A DNA stretch of 64,000 nt from assembly GCF_009915685.1 (NCBI RefSeq), contig NZ_JAABLP010000003.1; one strand, given 5' to 3'. The notes beneath the pieces are model-generated. The model did no database searches and had not been told where the DNA came from. It saw only the letters and a program-made list of their open reading frames with translations. Shown here piece by piece: positions 32,177 to 40,254 of this stretch (position 1 is the first letter of the stretch; the number at the start of each line of letters is the position of its first letter). The position numbers and the translations under genes are program-made. The stretch comes from Pannonibacter tanglangensis. Its GTDB lineage: Bacteria; Pseudomonadota; Alphaproteobacteria; Rhizobiales; Stappiaceae.

Positions 32177-32781
32177 GCGCGCAGGAGAACGAGGGCGGTG
32201 GCCATGCGCGCCACCGCCGACACCAGGCAGAGGGCCGCAAAGCCATAGGCGATCAGCGCGACATGCTGCGGCAGCACGCACATGAGCGCGAAGACAGCGA
32301 TCGTCTCCGCGCCTTCGGCAAGCCCGCCCAGATAGTAGAGCGACTTGAGCCCCTGCCGGCTGGTCTGCAGCCGGCGCCGCTCCGCCATGATCGCGAAGGT
32401 CAGGAAGGCGGCGCCATTGGCGTAGAAGCTGAACAGGAGCACGGCGGCCGCCAGCGCCGTCCCGTCCGGGTCGCGCAGCGCGAAGGCGAGCGGGATCGCG
32501 CCGTAGAAGATGAAATCGCAGACGATGTCGAGGTAACCGCCCAGGTCGGTGCGCCGGGTCGCCCGCGCCACGGCGCCGTCGAGGCCATCGGCGAGCCGGT
32601 TGGCCAGCAGCAGCACCAGCCCGACGAGCAGCGAGTCGAGGGCGATGGCAACCGCAGCGGCGAGCCCGAGCCCGAGCCCGAGGACCGTGATCGCATTGGC
32701 GCTGAGGCCTGCGGCGGCAAGACGGCGGCCAAGGGCATCAAGCGGCGGGTCGATCAGGGGACGGATGCGGGCGTCGAACAT
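32173..32781 (-). CDS. CDP-alcohol phosphatidyltransferase family protein
   Basis: A 202-residue integral membrane enzyme that transfers a phosphatidyl (or similar) group from a CDP-linked donor to an alcohol. The family motif is clear in ADGLDGAVARATRRTDLGGYLDIVCD, giving the D-x2-D-G-x2-A-R...G-x3-D-x3-D metal-binding pattern near residues 65-90. Several hydrophobic helices flank it (AITVLGLGLGLAAAVAIAL, LLVGLVLLLANRLA, and three more towards the C terminus). The acceptor alcohol cannot be assigned; PgsA, PssA and the simpler family members share the motif. It is convergent with metZ and shares the last bases with it. Confidence 0.87.
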   Translation of the reverse strand: MFDARIRPLIDPPLDALGRRLAAAGLSANAITVLGLGLGLAAAVAIALDSLLVGLVLLLANRLADGLDGAVARATRRTDLGGYLDIVCDFIFYGAIPLAFALRDPDGTALAAAVLLFSFYANGAAFLTFAIMAERRRLQTSRQGLKSLYYLGGLAEGAETIAVFALMCVLPQHVALIAYGFAALCLVSAVARMATALVLLRA

Positions 32782-32952
32782 GCGATGGTTCCCCTCGGGC
32801 TTTCCTCCACATAGGGCGGTTCCCGATCACAGGGCAAGGCTCGCCCTGTCACGCCTTCGTCACAGGTTGCGTGATGCCCCCTGTGCGACTGTGGCAAGGC
32901 TCTCTATATGGAACGGTATACACACCTCAGGTTTCATAACGGGCCCCATTCC

Positions 32953-33345
32953 ATGTATCGCGCCACCACCAACGGCATCCAGGTCACGGTCGAGCCGATG
33001 TACTTGCCGGATCAGTCCGAACCGCAGCAGGACCGCTATGTCTGGGCCTACACGATCGAGATCCGGAACCTGGGTTCGGTCCCGGTGCAGCTGCGCACCC
33101 GCCACTGGATCATCACCGACGCGCTCGGGCGGGTCGAGGAGGTGGAGGGGGCCGGCGTCATCGGCCAGCAGCCGCTGATCCTGCCGGGGGAAGCGTTCGA
33201 GTACACCTCGGGCTGCCCGCTTGCCACACCCTCGGGCATCATGGAGGGAAGCTACAGCATGGAACTGCCGGACGGCTCCCGCATGGAGGTGGAGATCCCG
33301 GCGTTCTCGCTGGATTCTCCCTCCGTGCGGCGGGTCCTGAACTGA
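32953..33345 (+). CDS. apaG: ApaG protein
   Basis: A 130-residue protein of the ApaG family, a fibronectin-III-like fold linked to Co2+/Mg2+ handling and found fused to F-box proteins in eukaryotes; the bacterial role is poorly defined. Family marks are YVWAYTIEIRNLGSVPVQLRTRHWIITDALGRVEEVEGAGVIGQQPLILPGE and EYTSGCPLATPSGIMEGSY. I chose ATG 32953 because it gives the usual family length of about 130 residues; an in-frame ATG at 32908 would add 15 residues. Proximity to metZ recurs in related bacteria. The 171 bases upstream contain TATATGG near 32905, a possible -10 element. Confidence 0.92.
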   Translation: MYRATTNGIQVTVEPMYLPDQSEPQQDRYVWAYTIEIRNLGSVPVQLRTRHWIITDALGRVEEVEGAGVIGQQPLILPGEAFEYTSGCPLATPSGIMEGSYSMELPDGSRMEVEIPAFSLDSPSVRRVLN

Positions 33346-33353
33346 GGCAGGTG

Positions 33354-33382
33354 CCGGGTGCCCGACAGGCAAGCGCACCCGG
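33354..33382. terminator. Hairpin between convergent apaG and terB-like genes
   Basis: CCGGGTGC (33354-33361) pairs with GCACCCGG (33375-33382) across a 13-base loop, nine bases after the apaG stop. No T run is present, so it is a weak bidirectional candidate. Confidence 0.4.
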
Positions 33383-33413
33383 ACAGACAGCACACCCGGA
33401 CTGGGATCAGGCC

Positions 33414-33827
33414 TCAGGCCGACCGGAAGCGGGCCTGGGCAGAGCGCTCGATCGCCGCGACGGTCAGCTTGTCGAGATTGAGCCGGTCGCGCAGGATCTC
33501 GAGCAGACGCAGCTCCTCGTCGGGCAGCGTGCCGTCCGAAGCGGCCACCTCGACGGCGAGCGCATAGGCGGTGTCATAGAGACGCGGCGACAGGCTGTCG
33601 GCGACGATCTCCAGAATGTGGTCGAGGCCGTCAGGCCGCTGCAGCAGCTCGCCGCAGGCCTGGGCCACCGTCACGACCCGGTTGCCATCGAAGCCGGCAA
33701 AGACGGGCAGCGTCTTCACCAGATCGCCGATCGAGCCAAGCTCCGCATCGGGCATGGAGCTGTCGGCCGCCGACATGGTGACCATCACATAAAGCAGGGC
33801 TTCCTGCACGCTGACCTTGTCGCTCAT
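33414..33827 (-). CDS. TerB-like (tellurite resistance TerB family) protein
   Basis: A 137-residue all-helical protein resembling TerB/DjlA-type metal-binding helical domains. The repeated pattern of TMSAADSSMPDAELGSI in the first half and VEVAASDGTLPDEELRLLEILRDRL in the second half is the TerB signature, with acidic residues arranged to bind a divalent ion. Function outside tellurite or stress operons is uncertain, and no other ter genes are nearby. AGGAGA lies upstream of ATG 33827, though slightly far. It is convergent with apaG and divergent from the lysyl-tRNA synthetase gene. Confidence 0.82.
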   Translation of the reverse strand: MSDKVSVQEALLYVMVTMSAADSSMPDAELGSIGDLVKTLPVFAGFDGNRVVTVAQACGELLQRPDGLDHILEIVADSLSPRLYDTAYALAVEVAASDGTLPDEELRLLEILRDRLNLDKLTVAAIERSAQARFRSA

Positions 33828-34039
33828 CGAAACATCGTTCTCCTGGAGAGCATTCGCAGGACGAACAAGTAGGCGGTCCGGTGCCGGCCGGCAAGCTCTC
33901 CGCTTCGGGCCGGCAGGCCGAGAGTTTCATTGACGCAGCCGCGCGGCTTTTCTAGTGTCCGCCGGCCTGTTGCCGCGCCGCATATCCCGACCGGCCGGCC
34001 CGGCCCGTTTCCAAGACACCTGCATGGATCCCGCTAGAC

Positions 34040-35701
34040 ATGAGCGCACGTACTCTCCCTCCGCTTGACCTGTCGCCCGAATTCGTCGAGGCGGCCCGGA
34101 CCTCCAAGGCCTGGCCGTTCGAGGAAGCGCGGAAACTGGTGAAGCGGGTGGAAAAACGGGATCCTTCCATTCCGGTGCTGTTCGAGACGGGCTACGGACC
34201 GTCCGGCCTGCCGCATATCGGCACCTTCGGCGAGGTTGCCCGCACCACGATGGTGCGCACGGCCTTCCGCGTGCTGACCGAGGACAAGATCCCGACGCGC
34301 CTGCTGTGTTTTTCCGATGACATGGACGGCATGCGCAAGATCCCCGAGAACGTGCCGGACCAGGAGGCCCTCAAGCCCTACCTGCAGATGCCGCTGACCG
34401 TGGTGCCCAATCCGTTCGGGGGCGACTACAAGAGCTTCGGCGATCACAACAACGCCATGCTGCGGCGCTTCCTCGACACCTTCGGCTTCGAGTACGAGTT
34501 CGCCAGCGCGACCGAATACTACAAGTCCGGCAAGCTCGACGGCATCCTGCTGAAGGCCGTCGAGAAGTACCAGGACCTGATGGACGTGATGCTGCCGACG
34601 CTCGGCGAGGAACGCCGGGCGACCTACAGCCCGTTCCTGCCGATCTCGCCGCTCTCCGGCCGGGTTCTCTACGTGCCGATGAAGGATGTCAACGCCCGCG
34701 AGGGCACCATCACCTTCGAGGACGAGGACGGCACCGACGTGACGCTGCCGGTGACCGGCGGCCGGGTCAAGCTGCAGTGGAAGCCGGATTTCGGCGCCCG
34801 CTGGGCGGCGCTCAATGTCGATTTCGAGATGTTCGGCAAGGACCACGGGCCGAACATGCCGGTCTATGACCGCATCTGCCAGGTGCTGGGCGGCACGCCG
34901 CCGGAGCATTTCGTCTACGAGCTGTTCCTGGCCGATGACGGCGCCAAGATCTCCAAGTCGAAGGGCAACGGCCTGACGATCGACGAGTGGCTGACCTATG
35001 CCTCCCCGGAGAGCCTGGCGCTCTACATGTTCCAGAAGCCGAAGACGGCCAAGAAGCTCTATTTCGACGTCATTCCGCGGGCGGTGGACGAGTATCTGGC
35101 CTATGCCGAGAAGTTCCCGGCGATGTCGGCCGAGCAGAAGCTGATGAACCCGGCCTGGCACATCCACTCCGGTGCGGTTCCGGCAACAAGCTCGCCGGTG
35201 CCCTTCGCCATGCTGCTGAACCTCGTCTCGGCCTCCAACGCCGAGAACAAGGACGTGCTGTGGGCCTTCATCACCCGCTACGCGCCGGATGTGACCCGTC
35301 AGTCGCATCCCGGCCTCGATCAGCTGGTGACCTACGCGATCCGCTACTTCGACGACTTCGTGAAGCCGACCAAGCAGTTCCGTGCGCCCGATGCGGTCGA
35401 GCAGGCTGCGCTGGCCGAGCTGGATGCCGCGCTGGCGGCGCTGCCGGCCGGGGCGGATGGCGGCACGATCCAGGATGCGGTCCTCGATGTGGCGCGCAAG
35501 ATCGAGCGCTATCAGGACCACAGCAAGAAGAGCCCGGATGGTGGTCCCGGCGTGTCGGTCGCCTGGTTCCAGGCGCTCTACAAGGTGCTCCTCGGTCTCG
35601 AGCAGGGACCGCGCTTCGGCTCGTTCGTTGCGCTTTACGGCATTGCCGAGACCCGCGCGCTCATCGCACGAGCGCTCAGCGGGGAACTGGCCGCGGCCTG
35701 A
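34040..35701 (+). CDS. lysK: Lysyl-tRNA synthetase, class I
   Basis: A 553-residue class I LysRS, the archaeal-type enzyme that replaces class II LysRS in many alphaproteobacteria. It carries the HIGH-like motif PHIGTFGE (59-63 within it) and the KMSKS-like motif KISKSKGNG near residue 303. The catalytic domain is followed by the C-terminal helical anticodon-binding region. It charges tRNA-Lys in the cytoplasm. A single-gene transcription unit is suggested by the divergent terB-like gene 212 bases upstream and the convergent gene 25 bases downstream. Start ATG 34040 is the first in-frame Met before the conserved N terminus; its ribosome binding site is weak. Confidence 0.94.
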   Translation: MSARTLPPLDLSPEFVEAARTSKAWPFEEARKLVKRVEKRDPSIPVLFETGYGPSGLPHIGTFGEVARTTMVRTAFRVLTEDKIPTRLLCFSDDMDGMRKIPENVPDQEALKPYLQMPLTVVPNPFGGDYKSFGDHNNAMLRRFLDTFGFEYEFASATEYYKSGKLDGILLKAVEKYQDLMDVMLPTLGEERRATYSPFLPISPLSGRVLYVPMKDVNAREGTITFEDEDGTDVTLPVTGGRVKLQWKPDFGARWAALNVDFEMFGKDHGPNMPVYDRICQVLGGTPPEHFVYELFLADDGAKISKSKGNGLTIDEWLTYASPESLALYMFQKPKTAKKLYFDVIPRAVDEYLAYAEKFPAMSAEQKLMNPAWHIHSGAVPATSSPVPFAMLLNLVSASNAENKDVLWAFITRYAPDVTRQSHPGLDQLVTYAIRYFDDFVKPTKQFRAPDAVEQAALAELDAALAALPAGADGGTIQDAVLDVARKIERYQDHSKKSPDGGPGVSVAWFQALYKVLLGLEQGPRFGSFVALYGIAETRALIARALSGELAAA

Positions 35702-35726
35702 GGCCTGCGTCTGTCGGGGCCGGCTC

Positions 35727-36584
35727 TCAGTCCGGTCCCGCCGGTCCGGCCGTGCCTGCGCTGTCCGGATCCTGGACATCGAACGGATTGAGCCACTGAC
35801 CGGACGGACCGGTGCCGTCTGTTGCGGCGGACGGGCCGGCCGGCAGCACCACAAGCGGGGCAGCTCCGGCATCGCCGGGCGCTGCCAGCACCGGCTCGAC
35901 GGGCGTCACCAGCATCGGCGGCGCAAGCTCCGCGACCCATTCGGCCTGCCACTGCCCGACCTTCGCCTCCCGGGCCTCGTCCACGGCCTGGCGGTATGCC
36001 TCCGGTGCCTCGGCAGCTGGCGTCGCCCAACCCTGACGCACCAGCCACAGGCCGACGTCGGTCGGCCCCTTCGTGCAGACCGCCGAGATCTCGCGTTCGC
36101 CCAGCGCCGCCACCCGGCGGCAGGCGAGCGTGTAGGCACGCACAAGCCCCTGCAGCGAGGCCCGGGCCCGCGCGCCGCAGGGCCAGTCGCCCCCCAGCCT
36201 GGAGGTGCAGGTCTGCGTTGGCGCCAGTCCCTCCACATGGGCGATGCGGACGATGAGGCGTCCGGCCTTGAGGGTTCCGCCATCCAGCACCACCGCCCCC
36301 TTCACGTCGAAGGCATCCTTCGGCAATCCGGCTTCCGGATCCTTCGGCTCCGCCAGCTTGCCGGCCGGGGCGACGCGGATCAGCGGACCGGTCACGGACG
36401 GGGCCACGACGCCGGGGGGGGAGACGTTGCGGATGCCGGAGGGGGCGGTCACGGCCGGTGTCTGCGCCTGCACGGGCAGCGGAACCGCAAGCCATGGCAG
36501 CAGGACCAGCGTTGCACGGACAAGGCCGGGAACGCCCAGCCTGGCGGGGGACGGTCGCCTGGCGACCAGCGCTGAGGGAAACAT
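35727..36584 (-). CDS. Secreted degenerate thermonuclease-like (SNase fold) protein
   Basis: A 285-residue exported protein with a signal peptide (VRATLVLLPWLAVPLPVQAQ). Its middle, from DVKGAVVLDGGTLKAGRLIVRI to DVGLWLVRQGWATP, follows the staphylococcal nuclease fold (compare DGDTLR...RIxGIDAPE...CG...RA...D.GxxLVxxGWA). Several positions that carry catalytic residues in active nucleases are changed: DGD is DGG, the Glu after DAP is missing in LAPTQTC, and the second Arg region reads ALGEREIS. It probably binds rather than cuts. N- and C-terminal Pro/Ala-rich tails flank the fold. GGAGAG precedes ATG 36584. Its partners are unknown. Confidence 0.72.
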   Translation of the reverse strand: MFPSALVARRPSPARLGVPGLVRATLVLLPWLAVPLPVQAQTPAVTAPSGIRNVSPPGVVAPSVTGPLIRVAPAGKLAEPKDPEAGLPKDAFDVKGAVVLDGGTLKAGRLIVRIAHVEGLAPTQTCTSRLGGDWPCGARARASLQGLVRAYTLACRRVAALGEREISAVCTKGPTDVGLWLVRQGWATPAAEAPEAYRQAVDEAREAKVGQWQAEWVAELAPPMLVTPVEPVLAAPGDAGAAPLVVLPAGPSAATDGTGPSGQWLNPFDVQDPDSAGTAGPAGPD

Positions 36585-36632
36585 CGGGCTCTCCGGACTG
36601 CCGCTGCCGCCGTCGAGGCCGCGCGCGTGACG

Positions 36633-37280
36633 TTACTGGCTGGCCCAGACGATGCGTGCAACCCAGTCGACCTGGGCCAGATCAAGCACGAGGATGTTGC
36701 CGGATGGCGCCAGGGGATGCAACTCGATGCTGCGGGCCGTCTGCCGATGCAGGACCCGGATGTCGAGCGGCCCGTCATGCTGTCGCACCACGACACGATC
36801 GCCCCGCCGGATGGGCACCTTCGGAGCAACGACGATCAGGTCGCCGTCACGGTAGACGGGCAACTGGCGATCGCCGCTGATCTCGAGGGCGAAGACAGGA
36901 TAGTCGGCTGCGTCGGGAAAAGGGATCTCGTCCCATCCCTCGCCATGGGGACAGCCGAGCGAATCGAAGGCACCCGGCCGGGAGGCCGCCGCGAAGCCTG
37001 CAAAGGGGATGGTCAGCGGCACCGTCCGGGCAACGGGCTGCTCCTGGCGGACCGGGGAGACGAGGGCGACAAACTCGCCAAGCTGTGCGCCGGTCGCCTC
37101 CAGCACCTTGGCGAGCGATTCCGTCGAGGGCCAGCGCGGCCGTCCGTCCGATGCAATGCGCTTGGACGGATTGAAGGTCGTCGGATCCAGTCCGGCCCGC
37201 CGCGCGAGCCCAGATGGCGACAGTCCCTTGCGGGCGGCCAGGGCATCAATGGCTGCCCATACTCTTTCGTGCGAGAGCAT
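36633..37280 (-). CDS. XRE/S24-type repressor-like regulator with degenerate protease domain
   Basis: A 215-residue regulator. The N-terminal 65 residues form a helix-turn-helix (HERVWAAIDALAARKGLSPSGLARRAGLDPTTFNPSKR) like phage CI repressors. The C-terminal part matches the LexA/CI S24 domain (FALEISGDRQLPVYRDGDLIVVAP, then IRRGDRVVVRQHDG). In active members the first segment reads GDSM with the nucleophilic Ser; here the position is Arg. The catalytic Lys, expected in a segment ending A-K-x-L, is replaced by IRVL. Self-cleavage is therefore unlikely. ATG 37280 has a near-perfect GGAGGTGA upstream; a GTG at 37289 overlaps that site and is rejected. Dimerisation through the S24 fold may remain. 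Confidence 0.82.
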   Translation of the reverse strand: MLSHERVWAAIDALAARKGLSPSGLARRAGLDPTTFNPSKRIASDGRPRWPSTESLAKVLEATGAQLGEFVALVSPVRQEQPVARTVPLTIPFAGFAAASRPGAFDSLGCPHGEGWDEIPFPDAADYPVFALEISGDRQLPVYRDGDLIVVAPKVPIRRGDRVVVRQHDGPLDIRVLHRQTARSIELHPLAPSGNILVLDLAQVDWVARIVWASQ

Positions 37281-37484
37281 GGTGATCACCTCCCGGGTTG
37301 CCTATCAGGAATAAATCCCTCTACATCGCACCAGACTCCGGCAATTATTCCTGCTGTCAAGGAAATATGCAGTCGCTTCCCCGGCAAGGCCGGTTGTCCA
37401 ACACAAATGCAGCGTTTAGGGTCCGCGCCGAACAGGCAACGGCGCGGATCAGGCCAGCGCTGTAACAGGATAGAAGCTTCCGAC

Positions 37485-37829
37485 ATGCCCCTCATCTTCA
37501 AGATCATGCCCGCCGCGCTGTGGGACGAAGCCCTGGCGCAAGGCGTCTTTCGCGGTGCCCCGGTCGATCTGGCCGACGGCTACATCCATTTCTCGACAGA
37601 TGAGCAGGTCCGGGAAACGGCCGCAAAGCATTTTGCAGGTCAGGGCGATCTTGTGCTCGCCGCCTTCCCGTCGGAGGCGTTCGGCGCGGATCTGGTGTGG
37701 GAGCCGTCGCGGGGCGGGGCCCTGTTCCCGCATCTCTATGCCACGCTGGATCCGGCGACCGCTGTCTGGGCACGGCCCCTGCCGCTGGCGGCCGACGGCC
37801 GCCACGTGTTTCCGGAGCTTGACGCATGA
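37485..37829 (+). CDS. DUF952 domain protein
   Basis: A 114-residue protein of the DUF952 family, which has a fold related to NAD/ADP-ribose-binding enzymes but no proven activity. Family marks are IFKIMPAALWDEALAQGVFRGAPVDLADGYIHFSTDEQVRETAAKHF and GALFPHLYATLDPATAVW, including the conserved GYIHFST. Its stop overlaps the pyrD start as ATGA, so the two are co-translated, an arrangement seen repeatedly in alphaproteobacteria. ATG 37485 is the only start consistent with the family. The 204-base region upstream, shared with the divergent repressor gene, is relatively AT-rich and probably contains both promoters. Confidence 0.88.
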   Translation: MPLIFKIMPAALWDEALAQGVFRGAPVDLADGYIHFSTDEQVRETAAKHFAGQGDLVLAAFPSEAFGADLVWEPSRGGALFPHLYATLDPATAVWARPLPLAADGRHVFPELDA

Positions 37830-38923
37830 TTCCCCCCGTTGTCAGCCGCCTCGCGCTTGGCGCGCTCCATCGTCTCGACGCGGAGACGGCCCACAGCGTG
37901 ACGATCAGGGCCCTTGCCGCCGGGCTTCATCCCCGGCTGGACAACCGGCGCTGGCCCCGGCTGGCGCAGACCGTCCTCGGCCTTGACGTTCCGAACCCGC
38001 TCGGCATGGCGGCAGGCTTCGACAAGAACGGCGAGGTGCCGGATGCGGTGCTTGGGCTTGGCTTCGGCTTTGCCGAGGTCGGCACCGTGACCCCCCTGCC
38101 CCAGCCGGGCAATCCGCGGCCGCGGCTGTTCCGTCTGCCGGCGGACCAGGGCGTGATCAACCGCTTCGGCTTCAACAACGAAGGCCATGCGGCCCTGCTG
38201 GCGCGGCTGGAGGCCCGTCGCGGACGCGGTGGCGTCGTGGGCGTCAATGTCGGTGCCAACAAGGATGCAACCGACCGGGTGGCCGACTATGTTGCCGGCA
38301 TCCGGACGTTCGCCCATCTGGCCTCGTACTTCACCGTCAACGTCTCCTCCCCCAACACGCCGGGCCTGCGCGACCTGCAGGCGCGGGAGGCGCTTGACGG
38401 GTTGCTGGCCGCCGTGATGGCCGAACGTGACGCCAGCGCTGCCCGTACGGGACGGTCCGTGCCGGTCCTGCTCAAGATCGCGCCGGACGTTTCGCCGGAG
38501 GGGCTGGAGGACATTGCCGAGGCGGTCTCGACCCATCGGGTGGACGGCCTGATCGTCTCGAACACCACCCTGTCGCGCAGCGGCCTTCAGGACCGTCAGA
38601 CGGCGGCCGAGACCGGGGGACTGTCGGGGCGGCCGCTGTTCCGGCGTGCCACGATCATCCTCGCCCGGGTCCGGCAGCTCGTCGGCCCGGACCTGCCGAT
38701 CATCGGCGTCGGCGGCATCGACTCGCCGGAAAGTGCCGTGGCCAAGCTTGCCGCCGGCGCCACGCTCCTGCAGGTCTACTCGGCCCTCACCTACAAGGGG
38801 CCGGAGCTGGTGCGCGCCATTCTCGAGCACCTGGAGGCCGAAATGGCCCGCCGTGGCCTCACGCGGCTGGCGGAGCTGAGCGCCAGCGAGGTGGACGTCT
38901 GGGCGCGGCAGCCGCTCGACTGA
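37826..38923 (+). CDS. pyrD: Dihydroorotate dehydrogenase (quinone), class 2
   Basis: A 365-residue FMN enzyme that oxidises dihydroorotate to orotate in pyrimidine synthesis and passes electrons to quinone at the inner membrane. The N-terminal amphipathic helical segment (LGALHRLDAETAHSVTIRALAAGL) is the membrane-binding part unique to class 2. The FMN site shows GMAAGFDKNGE and NRFGFNNEGH, the catalytic Ser region NVSSPNTPGLRDLQ, and the phosphate site IGVGGIDSPE. It overlaps DUF952 by four bases. Confidence 0.95.
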   Translation: MIPPVVSRLALGALHRLDAETAHSVTIRALAAGLHPRLDNRRWPRLAQTVLGLDVPNPLGMAAGFDKNGEVPDAVLGLGFGFAEVGTVTPLPQPGNPRPRLFRLPADQGVINRFGFNNEGHAALLARLEARRGRGGVVGVNVGANKDATDRVADYVAGIRTFAHLASYFTVNVSSPNTPGLRDLQAREALDGLLAAVMAERDASAARTGRSVPVLLKIAPDVSPEGLEDIAEAVSTHRVDGLIVSNTTLSRSGLQDRQTAAETGGLSGRPLFRRATIILARVRQLVGPDLPIIGVGGIDSPESAVAKLAAGATLLQVYSALTYKGPELVRAILEHLEAEMARRGLTRLAELSASEVDVWARQPLD

Positions 38924-38940
38924 CCAGGCCCGGTCGCGGC

Positions 38941-38967
38941 CGGCCCGCCCCGCGAGGGGACGGGCCG
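38941..38967. terminator. Hairpin between convergent pyrD and ion channel genes
   Basis: CGGCCCG (38941-38947) pairs with CGGGCCG (38961-38967), extended inward by CCCC with GGGG and closed by a GCGA loop. It lies 17 bases after pyrD and 8 bases from the channel stop. With no T run on either side it may serve both transcripts through stability alone. Confidence 0.45.
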
Positions 38968-38975
38968 CAACGTCG

Positions 38976-39764
38976 TCAACGCTGGCGGTCGCGCAGGTCG
39001 GCCACTTCGGTGCGCAGGGCCTTCACCTCGTCCAGGATCCGCGCCATGTCCATCTGGATGGCCTTGCGTTCGTCCGTCGCATCCTGAGCGGCCTCGTCTT
39101 CCATCGCCGAAACGATGATGCCGATGAACAGGTTCAGCACGGTGAAGGCGGTGCAGAGGATGAAGGGAATGAAGAAGGCCCAGGCGTAGGGGTGCACTTC
39201 CATGACCGGGCGCACGATGCCGTCCGACCATCCTTCCAGGGTCATGATCTGGAACAGGGTGTAGGTCGTGCGGCCGAGATCGCCGAACCAGTCCGGGAAG
39301 GTCTGGCCGTAGAGCTTGGTGGCCATGACCGCAAAGACGTAGAACACCAGCACCATCAGGACGATGATCGAGCCCATGCCGGGCAGCGCCGTGATCAGGC
39401 CGCCGATCACCCGCCGCAGCGAGGGAACCATCGAGATCAGACGCAGCACGCGCAGGATGCGCAGCGCGCGCAGCACCGACAGCGCCCCGCTGGCCGGCAG
39501 CAGCGAGATCACGACGATGATGAAGTCGAAAATGCTCCAGGGATCCCGGAAGAAGGCGAGCCGGTGCGCGTAGAGCCGCAAAACGATCTCCACGACAAAG
39601 ATGCCGAGGATCACGCTGTCGATGAACAGGAGAACCGGCCCGATGGACGCCATCACCGTCGCGCTGGTTTCAAGGCCGAGCGTGATGGCGTTGAAAACGA
39701 TGATCGAAATGATGATCGTTTCCCAACGGCGAGAGGTGATGAGTGCGAGAACGGTGTCACGCAT
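38976..39764 (-). CDS. Voltage-gated ion channel, NaChBac-like single-domain family
   Basis: A 262-residue six-helix channel subunit expected to form homotetramers in the inner membrane. S1-S3 hold acidic residues facing the voltage sensor, S4 reads LRALRILRVLRLISMVPSLRRV with Arg at every third position, and the pore helix/filter is TLFQIMTLEGWSDGI, close to the TLESW filter of NaChBac sodium channels. S6 (FFIPFILCTAFTVLNLFIGIIV) is followed by a C-terminal coiled coil (KAIQMDMARILDEVKALRTEVADL) that assembles the tetramer. The filter has Gly where NaChBac has Ser, so ion preference should be measured rather than assumed. ATG 39764 is chosen at the conserved N terminus; a GTG at 39812 is less likely. 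Confidence 0.88.
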   Translation of the reverse strand: MRDTVLALITSRRWETIIISIIVFNAITLGLETSATVMASIGPVLLFIDSVILGIFVVEIVLRLYAHRLAFFRDPWSIFDFIIVVISLLPASGALSVLRALRILRVLRLISMVPSLRRVIGGLITALPGMGSIIVLMVLVFYVFAVMATKLYGQTFPDWFGDLGRTTYTLFQIMTLEGWSDGIVRPVMEVHPYAWAFFIPFILCTAFTVLNLFIGIIVSAMEDEAAQDATDERKAIQMDMARILDEVKALRTEVADLRDRQR

Positions 39765-40005
39765 GATGGTCTGAAACTCCAGGCAAGTCGTTTGGCGGTC
39801 GCACCGTGGCAAGCGAAGCCTGTCGCTGCAAGCGCAATTAAGGGATTTTCCTGATGCGCCACGGCCTTATCCGCATGCAAGACCACGACAGCCGCGGATG
39901 CAGCGCGCAGGACTGGCCGGGACACACCGACCGGTGCCGCTTCGCCGTTGAAATGCGGCAAGGTCGCTTGACAGATGCGGCTCGACCGGCGATTTATGGG
40001 CCTGC

Positions 40006-40079
40006 GCGGGTATGGTGAAATGGTATCACAGAAGCTTCCCAAGCTTTTAGCGCGGGTTCGATTCCCGCTACCCGCTCCA
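40006..40079 (+). tRNA. tRNA-Gly (anticodon CCC)
   Basis: Acceptor strands GCGGGTA (40006-40012) and TACCCGC (40069-40075) pair fully, the discriminator is T, and CCA (40077-40079) is encoded. The anticodon loop TTCCCAA gives CCC at 40038-40040. The T arm contains the usual GGTTCGATTCC. The D arm (TGGTGAAATGGTATCA) is normal for tRNA-Gly. It stands alone; the next gene on this strand begins 175 bases later. Confidence 0.96.
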
Positions 40080-40254
40080 GTCTCCCTCATGCCGACCGGC
40101 CTCGACCGCCACGCCGTCACGCGCCCCCTCCGGCGCGCCTGCATGCTTAAGGCTTTGTTGGTCATCATTCCAGTTTGAACGATTGCGGTAAGGCCGGTGC
40201 AAGCATGCGCCGGGCAGTGTCGGGCCAACGAGTTCCGGCTGAGGCCTTCCGTTC

